Assembly: GCA_009772965.1 (NCBI GenBank) | Contig: WPAF01000001.1 | Coordinates: 1 to 64,000 of the forward strand | From: Candidatus Saganbacteria bacterium | GTDB taxonomy: Bacteria > Margulisbacteria > WOR-1 > XYC2-FULL-46-14 > WPAF01 | DNA: 64,000 nucleotides | Direction of reading: 5' to 3' | Position numbers and translations under genes: made by a program | The notes under the pieces: generated by a model | What the model was told of the DNA's origin: nothing | The model's input: only the letters and a program-made list of their open reading frames with translations | The model's database searches: none | Shown here: piece by piece, positions 17,377-26,409 of the stretch | Layout: the number at the start of each line of letters is the position of its first letter | How positions within the stretch are numbered: the first letter of the stretch is position 1

Positions 17377-19285
17377 ATATTATGATAGGGCAGTCGGAAA
17401 CAATGCTTTTTCCTACAATTTCCTTAAATCTATATCTACTTCTATATTTTTTATCAAACAAAGGATTCTCTCCGAACAGAATAACCGCGGAAGGCTCAAA
17501 ATCCATCTTTATTGACTTAGATATGTTATCAACTTCCAAATGTTCCAATCTAAACCTGATACCGCTATCTTTTAATAATGCCCAAAGGGGATATTCACAA
17601 TTAATGCCTATTACCCCAACGTTCACATATTTCCGTTTTTTTATTATCTCTACAATATTTTTATAACTTCTATATTCCTCCTCGCGTCCTCCAGCATCAA
17701 AATAAAAAGATTGCCTTGGAGTATTTAAAATGGAATTTTTTGATCTATGGGCAAATGGTGGAGGGATAATTGGGCGAATAGTGTTCATGAATAGCGGGGG
17801 CAAGGCACAAACAATCGATAAAATGACCACAAATAGTAGCAATATTTTTGAGAATATTCTATTTGCAATAATTGCGATAAATGGAGAAAGCATGACATAG
17901 AAGGACAAAGAAAAACGATTAAAACCCATCTGAAAAGCTAATAATATGAATATAACCATAAACCCAGCAACTAATGAAATAATATATAAAACTAGTTTTT
18001 TGTCTTTGTTTCTTCCAAATATCAGGAAAACAATGATGCAGATAAAAGCCAACAATAAATGTATTGGGTTGCCGATTACATCTTCATGAGGAGAATATAA
18101 AATTTTATAGTTATCATATGAAGTTCGGCTATCATTAATTTCAACTCCTATAATGTTATTAAAAGACCGAACAGAATCATATAGCATCTTATTTATTTGA
18201 GGGGCTGGGGAAGCAAATTGAAGAGAAGAATATTTAATCATATTAGAAATAATGTTCTTTGGCGCGAATATAGCGTTTGCCGTACCTCTGTCTGGCTCAA
18301 TAATCTTATTAAAAAGATTTATATTCCTTAAATAAAATCCTGTATTTATCAAAAAAGCAATTAAAATAAATAATAATAATGGCTTCCAAAAGCGCCATCT
18401 CATTTTGCCGATAACAAGAACAATCAGCCACACAATAAAAGGGATAGACATAAACATTGCTGTTGGTTTAGTAAGTATTGTCATGCCGAAAGCCATTGAT
18501 GCGCCTATAATATTCAAAATGTGATTTTCTGACAAGTGCTTTAAGACAAAATAAACAAAACAAAACAACCAAAAAGTTGCTACATAATCATTTTGAGTGC
18601 TTGTTGATTGCATGATACCCATTGGAATTGTGCTGCAGATAAAGGCTGACAATATTTGCTCTTTTTTGTTCCCGCCAAAAATTTTCGTTATATAGGTTGC
18701 CAATAAAACACAGCCAAACATACTCATCCATTGGATCAAGTTAGCAAAACGATCACTCGAAGATAAGACCTGGAAGTTTAATATTATATATTCAGCTCCA
18801 GGAGTATATGATAACTGCCTTAGGATATGTGTTGGATAATAATCCAAGCTTTTGTTTTGCATCCAATGCTCGACTCGTGCCATATGGTAGGTCATTGAAT
18901 CATAATTGTTTGGTGGGGCAATAAATGCAACTGCAAAAGTGACAACAAACACAATTAGTATAAGAAACAATAATGTTTTGCTTGACAGATCCAATGATAC
19001 CTTTGGAGGATAATAATTAATGTCTGGCTTGTGGTACTTAATTAATAACAATCCCACTATTAGAGCTGCTAGACCCCAAAACATACTCATGGGGATGGGA
19101 CTTATTGCTTTAAAAATACTCAATATTTCTGTTATAGAAACAAGTACAACTCCAAAAATAATTGATGCCCAAATAAACGATTCCCGAAGGAGGGAATAAT
19201 ACCCATCCATTTTTTTTACTGTCAGCAGATTAAAAAATAAAACACCAGATAATATAAAAAATATTAAAGGTAATAAGATTAGCAT
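17366..19285 (-). CDS. GT39-like membrane glycosyltransferase (GT-C fold)
   Basis: Large polytopic protein with about a dozen hydrophobic segments. After the third or fourth it has PPNNYDSMTYHMARVEHW, the acidic first external loop (Asp129) that marks GT-C enzymes using polyprenyl-phosphate sugars, followed by YTPGAEYI and AMFMSIPFIVW. A soluble C-terminal tail of about 120 residues has an SDR-free mixed composition. 639 residues. One base separates its start from the stop of the DUF362 gene. Likely acts on the periplasmic side on a lipid-linked glycan or protein. Confidence 0.75.
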   Translation of the reverse strand: MLILLPLIFFILSGVLFFNLLTVKKMDGYYSLLRESFIWASIIFGVVLVSITEILSIFKAISPIPMSMFWGLAALIVGLLLIKYHKPDINYYPPKVSLDLSSKTLLFLILIVFVVTFAVAFIAPPNNYDSMTYHMARVEHWMQNKSLDYYPTHILRQLSYTPGAEYIILNFQVLSSSDRFANLIQWMSMFGCVLLATYITKIFGGNKKEQILSAFICSTIPMGIMQSTSTQNDYVATFWLFCFVYFVLKHLSENHILNIIGASMAFGMTILTKPTAMFMSIPFIVWLIVLVIGKMRWRFWKPLLLFILIAFLINTGFYLRNINLFNKIIEPDRGTANAIFAPKNIISNMIKYSSLQFASPAPQINKMLYDSVRSFNNIIGVEINDSRTSYDNYKILYSPHEDVIGNPIHLLLAFICIIVFLIFGRNKDKKLVLYIISLVAGFMVIFILLAFQMGFNRFSLSFYVMLSPFIAIIANRIFSKILLLFVVILSIVCALPPLFMNTIRPIIPPPFAHRSKNSILNTPRQSFYFDAGGREEEYRSYKNIVEIIKKRKYVNVGVIGINCEYPLWALLKDSGIRFRLEHLEVDNISKSIKMDFEPSAVILFGENPLFDKKYRSRYRFKEIVGKSIVSDCPIIIYGK

Positions 19286-19286
19286 T

Positions 19287-20369
19287 TTAATAGTTTAGGA
19301 ATAATTTTCCCCAATTTGTTTTTAGCATCTCATTAACTCTTTTTTTCCCGATAAAGGGATACCAATAATAATCATGATATAGGATCGAAGCGATATATGA
19401 CCAAGGGGCAAGAACGGTGCGTAAAAGAAAATTTTCCAATGGCTTTAAAGGTCCCCAATAGATCATTTCCTGTCCCCTACTGGCAAAGGTAGTGCGTTCC
19501 ATATGAAAACGAAAATTAACATTTGAAATATCTTCCCCTATTATTTCAATCTCTTTTGGATCCCCTGTGCCAAGCCCAGCTTCGTGAGCCAAACGAATAA
19601 ATTTCAATGACATTGGATTAAACCCCATCATTTTAGCAGAGATTGCATCGATTGCAACTTGGTCAGCCGAAGCTAGAATATGATTTTTTACATGAGGAAC
19701 CATGCATCGCGGCCCTGGACCATCTCCCGCAAAAGTTCCGTCCATGACTGCGAAAACACCAGAATGAATTTCCTTTTGGATAGTTAATAAATCAACTAAT
19801 GTTTCATGAATTACAGAATGAGTCCAGTGCCTTTTTTCATGCAACAATCCACCAAACGCATTCTTCATTGCCCCAGTCATTGTAGTAAAAACATGTGTCT
19901 TCATTGTCGGCAAATGTATGATGTTTTCGCCAATCATCCGTTTTGGGATCATTATTCCATCTGGGAAAATATCATTGAGGACAAGCATTTTGCCTTTGGG
20001 CTCATATTTAATCCATTCTTCTCCTTTATACAGATGTATATTGCGAAGGCCATATTTATCAATAACTGGTTTATGTTTGTTTTCTTTTTCCCCTTGCTTG
20101 GCCGAAACTACTACAGTTCGGTTATGGCAGCCATGAATAAGCTCTTTTTTATAGCCGTCTGAAAGCAATGTTTTTATAACTCCTTCGAGTTGCCATGGAG
20201 TTGTTGAGCAAGCCGGATAAAACTTATGCCAAGATATATTAATTTTTAAGGCGGTATCTTTATTTTTTGGCAAATATTTTTCATATTCAGCAAGATGCAT
20301 CAGTTTTTGGTAATCATCCAATATTGCTTCCGGAGAAGTTTTTAATACAGCTACTTTAGTTTTTGCCAC
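19287..20369 (-). CDS. DUF362 domain-containing protein (copy 2)
   Basis: Second DUF362 protein of the locus. Seen: LPTMKTHVFTTMTGAMKN (family core), VMDGTFAGDGPGPR and ADQVAIDAISAKMMGFNP. 360 residues; there are scattered Cys but no CxxCxxC ferredoxin cluster. GTG start with a GGGG about 12 nt upstream. It lies between the UbiA-type phosphoribosyltransferase and a GT-C protein. Function unknown; the placement suggests work on the lipid-linked intermediate or a redox step in it. Confidence 0.8.
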   Translation of the reverse strand: MAKTKVAVLKTSPEAILDDYQKLMHLAEYEKYLPKNKDTALKINISWHKFYPACSTTPWQLEGVIKTLLSDGYKKELIHGCHNRTVVVSAKQGEKENKHKPVIDKYGLRNIHLYKGEEWIKYEPKGKMLVLNDIFPDGIMIPKRMIGENIIHLPTMKTHVFTTMTGAMKNAFGGLLHEKRHWTHSVIHETLVDLLTIQKEIHSGVFAVMDGTFAGDGPGPRCMVPHVKNHILASADQVAIDAISAKMMGFNPMSLKFIRLAHEAGLGTGDPKEIEIIGEDISNVNFRFHMERTTFASRGQEMIYWGPLKPLENFLLRTVLAPWSYIASILYHDYYWYPFIGKKRVNEMLKTNWGKLFLNY

Positions 20370-20372
20370 AAA

Positions 20373-21266
20373 TTATATTATCCCCTTTCCATAAATAATC
20401 AAAATAATTGTTGCTATCCAGCCTATTGCTACTAACACTAAAAAAGGATCGATTAGTAATAATTTCTCCGCGTTTCCTCCTTTATCCTTTCTATAAACCA
20501 AATACAAATATCTAAATAAACCAAAAAGAACAAAAGGCACGGAATAAACTAATTTTCTTGTTTGGAATTTTGCGATTGTTTCCGGAGAAAGAGTATACAA
20601 GGAATAAGTTAAAACGACCGAGCTAGACGTTATGGATATTAATTGATCAAGAAGGGAATTATTATATTCCAAAAGAATATTGCGATGCGAAACGGCATTT
20701 TTACCTAATACCAATAATTCGTTTTTTCTTTTACAGAAAACTACGAAAAGAGCTATAAGGGAAGCGCAAATAAGGAACCATGGAGACATTTCAACCCCTA
20801 TTACTTCCATGCCGGCAATCCCGCGCAAAACATATCCCGCGGCAATAATAAATGCGTCAAGTATAACGACCTCTTTCAAGCCAAAAGTGTATCCGAGCAT
20901 CATTATTAAATAAATTAAAACTATCAATACAAACGTATAATTTAATATGAATGACAAAAATAATGCGGCAATTAAACCTATAATTATAAAAACCAAAGCG
21001 AACAAATTTGACAGCGTCCCTTGCGCCAGAGGCCTAAACTTTTTCTTGGGATGAAGCTTATCTTTTTCGAAATCCTTCAAGTCATTTATCAAATAAGTAC
21101 AACCAGTAAGCAGGCAAAAAAGCAAAAAGGCATAAGAAACAATTAAAAAATCTGAAAAAACAAAAAGACGTTTTGCAAAGATTAAACCCGCATATATTAT
21201 TAAATTTTTAATCCATTGTTTTGGCCGCAATGACTTGAATAATAACCAAATTTGATTATTTGCCAT
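20373..21266 (-). CDS. UbiA-family decaprenyl-phosphate phosphoribosyltransferase-like protein
   Basis: Membrane enzyme that adds phosphoribose from PRPP to polyprenyl phosphate, the first step toward polyprenyl-phosphate-arabinose in mycobacteria. Seen: LRPKQWIKNLIIYAGLIFAK at 13-32, the Mg-binding NDLKDFEKD at 61-69 with three Asp, KKKFRPLAQG at 74-83, and the second motif GLKEVVILDAF. About eight hydrophobic segments, 297 residues, normal. It starts exactly where the upstream gene stops. The next enzymes of the arabinose route (DprE1, DprE2) are not in the window, so the phosphoribose may be used as such or modified elsewhere. Confidence 0.82.
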   Translation of the reverse strand: MANNQIWLLFKSLRPKQWIKNLIIYAGLIFAKRLFVFSDFLIVSYAFLLFCLLTGCTYLINDLKDFEKDKLHPKKKFRPLAQGTLSNLFALVFIIIGLIAALFLSFILNYTFVLIVLIYLIMMLGYTFGLKEVVILDAFIIAAGYVLRGIAGMEVIGVEMSPWFLICASLIALFVVFCKRKNELLVLGKNAVSHRNILLEYNNSLLDQLISITSSSVVLTYSLYTLSPETIAKFQTRKLVYSVPFVLFGLFRYLYLVYRKDKGGNAEKLLLIDPFLVLVAIGWIATIILIIYGKGII

Positions 21267-22544
21267 TTAAGTAATAGCTCCTTTGTTTCGCCAGTTATTT
21301 AACATCCTATAAGTATAATAATGGAGCAGCGCCGCAAAAACAATCACAAATAATTGCCCAAATAAAGGATTAACAAAAATCCAATTTCCAAGAAATGGGA
21401 GCCAGCTAGTTAAAAAACTTAAAGAAAATAATCCGATCAATAAATATTTATCTTGGCAATATTTAGCAAGTAGAATTGGCGTCGCTATTAGAAATGCTGG
21501 CCAACCAAAGCCGACCAACCTCTCAACAGAGGAGCCCAGCGACGGCCCTAAACAAAATGTCAGCAATCCATAAACTACAGCAACAGGAAGCCAGATATCA
21601 TTGTTCAAATATTTCCTGCGAAACTTTACAATTGATAATAATATGATAGGCAAAGTCCCAAAATAAGTGAGCAGTGTTATTAATGTCCTTAATGGCCTAT
21701 CAAAATTAAGACAGCCAAAAACAATTGTTTTAATTGCTCCCAGATGAATGTATTTTGGCATTTTGAGTATAACAATTGGATGATGATAATCATTAACATT
21801 AAACCAAGTATAAACCCCTAAAACATTTCTTAGAAAGTTGAAAGGAATTTTGCCAAATAAATATAGCAAGTCATTAACCCTATGCAAATTTGGCATGCTG
21901 GGGGCAACTGACGAGATATAAATGCTGATCGCGATTGCAATAAAAGTTGTAATCAACGCAGCCATTGCTAATTTGTTCTCGCGGTTATAGAAAGTAATCA
22001 AGATGATGGTCAAGCTCAAAAGGATAGTTGATTCTCTCGTCAGAAAAAGTGGCAGAAGCCACAAAATGCCATACCAACGATTAAAAATAATTGTAGTTAA
22101 AAAAAAGCAACTTATTATTGCCGCATGACATAAATCAGGCAAATAATATTCTTTTAATAAACTCATTATATATGGGGTAAAAAATAAAGAAATGATTAAT
22201 ATTTTGGGCAATGTTGTTTTTGACATTAATAATAGAATAACGGCAAATAATAAGAGAAAGATGCTTACCAGAGCTAAAACAATAAAAGAACTGCGGACAT
22301 CATGAGTCAAGAGTGTCAATTTTTGAGCTAAAAATGGATATAAAACCCTATAAGAAAATGGTTTGGCTGTTTCTTGGTAATTCCCTTCTGCCATATTAAT
22401 GTACCAATGGCTGTCGGGATTAGAAGGAGCCGAAACTGATAAAGCCATTGGTATAAGTATAATAGTAATTACAAAGGCAATAACAAAACTTGTAATATAG
22501 CAATTAAGTCTTAACATTTCATGAGACTTTCTCGGAATGCTCAT
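21267..22544 (-). CDS. Polytopic membrane protein, probable GT-C glycosyltransferase
   Basis: Ten or eleven hydrophobic segments in 425 residues. After the first there is SAPSNPDSHWYINMAEGNY, an external loop with an acidic residue as in GT-C enzymes, then KPFSYRVLYPFLAQKL, a pattern common in bacterial membrane proteins of unknown function beside glycan genes. No other motif recognised. It lies in a run of similar membrane proteins with 8-nt or zero spacing. Polyprenyl-phosphate-sugar transferase is the best guess; a simple structural or export role is possible. Confidence 0.6.
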   Translation of the reverse strand: MSIPRKSHEMLRLNCYITSFVIAFVITIILIPMALSVSAPSNPDSHWYINMAEGNYQETAKPFSYRVLYPFLAQKLTLLTHDVRSSFIVLALVSIFLLLFAVILLLMSKTTLPKILIISLFFTPYIMSLLKEYYLPDLCHAAIISCFFLTTIIFNRWYGILWLLPLFLTRESTILLSLTIILITFYNRENKLAMAALITTFIAIAISIYISSVAPSMPNLHRVNDLLYLFGKIPFNFLRNVLGVYTWFNVNDYHHPIVILKMPKYIHLGAIKTIVFGCLNFDRPLRTLITLLTYFGTLPIILLSIVKFRRKYLNNDIWLPVAVVYGLLTFCLGPSLGSSVERLVGFGWPAFLIATPILLAKYCQDKYLLIGLFSLSFLTSWLPFLGNWIFVNPLFGQLFVIVFAALLHYYTYRMLNNWRNKGAIT

Positions 22545-22552
22545 ATTTCACT

Positions 22553-24040
22553 TTATTTATTTTTGATAATAGCATAAGATTTTATCTTAACACCCAACAA
22601 TTTAACATCTTTCTTATATAAAATGTTTTTATCAGATGAACCAGTAATAGTATCAAGACTATATTTATATGCTCCAGCCTTTTTCCTTAGCAAATCACCT
22701 CTTATTAAATACCAATTATGGCATAATACAGAACCGCTATCTTTGCCGGGATTGTAATAAATGGGAATATTATTTTTATTAATATAATCAGCAATTTTGC
22801 TTGCCGCCATACCCTCATTAATAAAAATAATGTTATAAGATATACTTATCAACGCATACCCCAACAAAAAGATGGAAGCTATTATCTTGGATCCTTTGAT
22901 TTTACAATATTTTATAAATACTGAGGATGAAAGAACAATAAATGGAAATAAAATATACAACATATATCTATCGGCAATTCTTGTTATCGCGCCAACAAAA
23001 ATACCAGATAGTAACCATATATATAAAGGCATATTTACTTCGTTATCTTTAATGATCTTTTTAAATAAAAACAATGAGACCAGCCCCAAAAAAATAAATA
23101 TTAATAGAATATAAAATAAATAAGGATGGGAATCGAATAATTCTAACCGCATTTCCCCGAAAATACTTGAATAATTATGCCAATAATAATTCAATATTAA
23201 AAACAGGATCAATGCAAATGCGCTTCCGGCAGCAATAACTTTCTTATTAATATTTCGTAATTTACATAAAAATGCCATTAATAAAAAAGGCGTGGAAAAC
23301 GCGCTAAGTAGGTATAATTCTGAAATTACCCTTGGGATAAAAAGCAAAATATTATCAACACTATTGAAACGATAATTCCGGGTGAGATGGGGCGGGATTA
23401 CATAACCTTGTTTGATATAGGGCAAAGCATAAAATATTATTAAGGGTAATAATGATAATGCCATATATTTCAGGATTATATTTAACCTATCTTTATCTCT
23501 GATAATAATGAACAATATAAGTATTGCTGAAAACGCATAAATAAAAGAATTAATCTTAAATAATCCAGACGCCGCGATAAGAAGTGCAGACGTATAAATA
23601 TATTTTCTCTCATTATCCTTCAATCCAATTATCAGGAAAATAAGCCCGGAGGTTGTTAAAAATGCAAAAGGAATATCAGAGGATGCAACTGTTGAATAAT
23701 AGAAAAATAAGGGATTAAAAATAAGGAGCAAAACAGTTATAATGCTTTCATTTAATTTATAGTATTTTAATAGAAACCAAGCTGAAATTATTATCAACAT
23801 ACACGCGCATATAAGCGAAAATATCCGGGAAGTTAACACAGAAAAGCCAAATATTTTTGTAATAAGAGCGATACCTAATACTGAAGAGACAGGATTTGCA
23901 ATGGAACTTTCCAGGATTTCTCTGGCAGGATCAATTTGTCCATTACTTAAGGATTTACCCGCAAAAGCATAATAGGATTCAAGGTTTACAAACGGCGCTG
24001 ACATTAATTGCAGTTTTATAATTATAAATGCTAAAAGCAA
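22553..24040 (-). CDS. GT39/ArnT-like membrane glycosyltransferase
   Basis: About 495 residues with ten or more membrane segments. Seen: NLESYYAFAGKSL in the first external loop and YYSTVASSDIPFAF, resembling ArnT/PMT-type enzymes that use polyprenyl-phosphate sugars. The only canonical start in frame is TTG 24040, which begins inside the first hydrophobic helix; the frame stays open for 24 more codons and would add KNKVLIFQIFCFI before it, so a rare start codon upstream is possible. The C-terminal 70 residues are hydrophilic. Acceptor and sugar unknown. Confidence 0.7.
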   Translation of the reverse strand: MLLAFIIIKLQLMSAPFVNLESYYAFAGKSLSNGQIDPAREILESSIANPVSSVLGIALITKIFGFSVLTSRIFSLICACMLIIISAWFLLKYYKLNESIITVLLLIFNPLFFYYSTVASSDIPFAFLTTSGLIFLIIGLKDNERKYIYTSALLIAASGLFKINSFIYAFSAILILFIIIRDKDRLNIILKYMALSLLPLIIFYALPYIKQGYVIPPHLTRNYRFNSVDNILLFIPRVISELYLLSAFSTPFLLMAFLCKLRNINKKVIAAGSAFALILFLILNYYWHNYSSIFGEMRLELFDSHPYLFYILLIFIFLGLVSLFLFKKIIKDNEVNMPLYIWLLSGIFVGAITRIADRYMLYILFPFIVLSSSVFIKYCKIKGSKIIASIFLLGYALISISYNIIFINEGMAASKIADYINKNNIPIYYNPGKDSGSVLCHNWYLIRGDLLRKKAGAYKYSLDTITGSSDKNILYKKDVKLLGVKIKSYAIIKNK

Positions 24041-24071
24041 GATAAAACAAAATATTTGGAATATAAGAACT

Positions 24072-25418
24072 TTATTTTTCGTAAAACACCTTTCTTGTAG
24101 GGTTTTTAGAATTCAATTTGGAAAAATAATACAGCCAGAAAAATAGGAAAAAGCCTTCGTTGAAATAGTGCCCCCCTCGCCCCAATCTAAGAAAAAAATA
24201 ACAAAGAATTCCATTATTAATTATCCATAAATATTTTGAATGGTCATTATCCTTAAACAGATAAAATCGTTTTATAAAAATAAAATATGCCAATACGCCC
24301 AATAAGCCAGTTTCTGATAAAAGCCTAAAAAACAAAGAGGAAGCATCATTATAGTTTAGCCGCATTTCAATAGTTCCTGTGTTTACTTTTTGGATATCTA
24401 CGCCGATGGCATTTTTCATATAGCGAGGATAAGTATTTTCAAAAGATCCCAAACCAAAGCCAAAAATTGGGCTATCACGAAAACTCATCAAAGAAATAGC
24501 AGCATTAGATAAAGAAGCAAAAGCAGTTCCTTTCAATGAGGTTATTTGAACTTGACCCGTAAAATATTTAATTGCGACATCGACACGCCCCTTAACTTCC
24601 GCCACTCCATTATAAGCAGAATAAACAAAAAGTGTCATTATTATGAATGTTATAAATAAATATTTAATATTATGGTAGCTAATTAGTACTAAAATTAAGG
24701 AAAATAAAATTCCAATATAGCCGGTTGTTGAAAAAGTTAAGATAAAAACCATTATTATAATCAAAGCCTTCCAACTTTTAATAAACTTAAAACCACCCTT
24801 AAAAAAACTCATTAAGGAAGCAAAAAATGCCGGCATCAGTATAAAAACAAGGCCGGTCGGCTCATGCAAAATAGAAGAAACTCTAAGTAATCCCATCCTT
24901 GCTGCATGAAAAGTAAAGCCAGGGTGAAGATAACGATAATTATACCCTGGCTGGAAATGCAGCAGATAACTAATATCTTGAAAAACCCCAATTAAAGCAA
25001 TTAAAAAAGCTATCCGCATATAAATCTTAAATATTTTTAATGCATCATTATTGTTTATTTTTATTAGATAATAAAATCCAAACGCCGAAAATAAAATCCC
25101 AACAAATTGCAAAAGAAATCTCGACAAAGAAGCATATCCCAGCTTGATACTTATTAAAGTGATAATGCTCGCTAAACAAAATAGAAAAAGAAATGTCTTA
25201 TTAAAATATAATTTGTTTGTTTTTAATATTAATAGAGACAATACAATTGCCATGATAATCAATGGGGCTCGAAGATATTCATAATATGTAAATACATCTG
25301 TAAAAACTGAAAAAACCGCCAAATAGTTAAGAAAAGTTAAACTAATGGGGATTCGTAAATTATTTAACCCTTTGAAATTAAAAAAAGAATGGGCGTGAAA
25401 TTTAAATGGTATATTCAT
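24072..25418 (-). CDS. O-antigen polymerase/ligase family membrane protein (Wzy/WaaL-like)
   Basis: About ten to twelve membrane segments in 448 residues. The central part has FTFHAARMGLLRVSSILHEP and TFSTTGYIGILFSLI, and the long external loop has SPIFGFGLGSFENTYPRY followed by DASSLFFRLLSETGLLGVLA, a pattern of the Wzy/WaaL superfamily. It polymerises repeat units or ligates them to lipid A core on the periplasmic face. Overlaps the upstream dehydratase gene by 17 nt. Polymerase and ligase cannot be told apart by eye. Confidence 0.8.
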   Translation of the reverse strand: MNIPFKFHAHSFFNFKGLNNLRIPISLTFLNYLAVFSVFTDVFTYYEYLRAPLIIMAIVLSLLILKTNKLYFNKTFLFLFCLASIITLISIKLGYASLSRFLLQFVGILFSAFGFYYLIKINNNDALKIFKIYMRIAFLIALIGVFQDISYLLHFQPGYNYRYLHPGFTFHAARMGLLRVSSILHEPTGLVFILMPAFFASLMSFFKGGFKFIKSWKALIIIMVFILTFSTTGYIGILFSLILVLISYHNIKYLFITFIIMTLFVYSAYNGVAEVKGRVDVAIKYFTGQVQITSLKGTAFASLSNAAISLMSFRDSPIFGFGLGSFENTYPRYMKNAIGVDIQKVNTGTIEMRLNYNDASSLFFRLLSETGLLGVLAYFIFIKRFYLFKDNDHSKYLWIINNGILCYFFLRLGRGGHYFNEGFFLFFWLYYFSKLNSKNPTRKVFYEK

Positions 25419-26394
25419 CAGGTTTATAAATATTCAGATTCCCCTTAATATAATTGATGGTTTCTTTCAAACCATTCTCAAGCGAATATTTGGGCTCATA
25501 ACCAATTAGCTTTTTAGCTTTTGAAAAATTACAAATCAATTGTTTGACTTCACTCTTTTCAGGCCTAATTCTGACTTCATCGCTAATGATTTTAGCCTTG
25601 CTCCCCGTAAGTTCTAATATTTTATTGGCCAGAACGCCTATTGTAATACCCTTTCCTGACCCAATATTAATAACTTCTCCAACAGTATTATCTGCTTCAG
25701 CAATCTGTATATAGCCCGCAACCGAATCCTTGACATAATTCATGTCTCGTACTGGAGATAATGCCCCCAATTTAATCTCTTTTTTACCAGATAACGCTTG
25801 ACAAATTACTGTCGGAATAACCGCCCTTGCTGATTGCCTAGTGCCGTACGTGTTAAATGGTCTGATTGTAGCCACTGGAAGATTAAATGAACAATAAAAA
25901 CTTTCGGCAATTTTATCGGCTCCAATTTTAGTGGCAGAATACGGGGATTGGGCTTGAAGCGGATGCTTTTCATCAATTGGCGTGTAAATAGCTGATCCAT
26001 ATGTTTCGCTTGTAGATGTGTGAACAATCTTTTGTATCCCCATCTCTCTGCAAGCCTGTAAAACATGCAAAGTACCCATTACATTTGTCATTACGTAAGC
26101 TTCTGGCGCTAAATATGAATAAGGAATGGCTATTAAAGCGGCTAAATGAAACACAATATCCTGTTTTTTTGCCGCATCTTTGACAGCTCCGAAATCAACA
26201 ATATCGCCAAAAATGATCTTAACTTGAGAAAGAATTTCTTTTGGCACAAAATCCAAATTCCCTATCTTATTTTGTGAATTATAAAAAACAAAAGCTGTAA
26301 CATCTGCTCCTATTTTTACCAATTCCTCAACTAAGTGGCTGCCAACAAACCCATCTCCCCCTGTTACTAAGACTTTTTTCCCTGCCAATTTCAT
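25402..26394 (-). CDS. legB: LegB-like nucleotide-GlcNAc 4,6-dehydratase
   Basis: Extended SDR whose pattern matches LegB, the first committed enzyme of legionaminic acid synthesis. Seen: GGDGFVG at 12-18, ALIAIPYSYLAPEAYV at 86-101, TSTSETYG at 126-133, PIDEKHPLQAQSPYSATK at 139-156 with Tyr152 and Lys156, and ARAVIPTVICQALSG. These stretches are close to those of the Campylobacter LegB as I remember them. 330 residues. The nucleotidyltransferase gene lies 15 nt upstream and could supply GDP- or UDP-GlcNAc. Nucleotide (GDP or UDP) unknown. NeuC, NeuB and a CMP-synthetase lie 20-30 kb away in the same locus. Confidence 0.75.
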   Translation of the reverse strand: MKLAGKKVLVTGGDGFVGSHLVEELVKIGADVTAFVFYNSQNKIGNLDFVPKEILSQVKIIFGDIVDFGAVKDAAKKQDIVFHLAALIAIPYSYLAPEAYVMTNVMGTLHVLQACREMGIQKIVHTSTSETYGSAIYTPIDEKHPLQAQSPYSATKIGADKIAESFYCSFNLPVATIRPFNTYGTRQSARAVIPTVICQALSGKKEIKLGALSPVRDMNYVKDSVAGYIQIAEADNTVGEVINIGSGKGITIGVLANKILELTGSKAKIISDEVRIRPEKSEVKQLICNFSKAKKLIGYEPKYSLENGLKETINYIKGNLNIYKPDEYTI

Positions 26395-26409
26395 TGTTTA
26401 TGACCCCTT

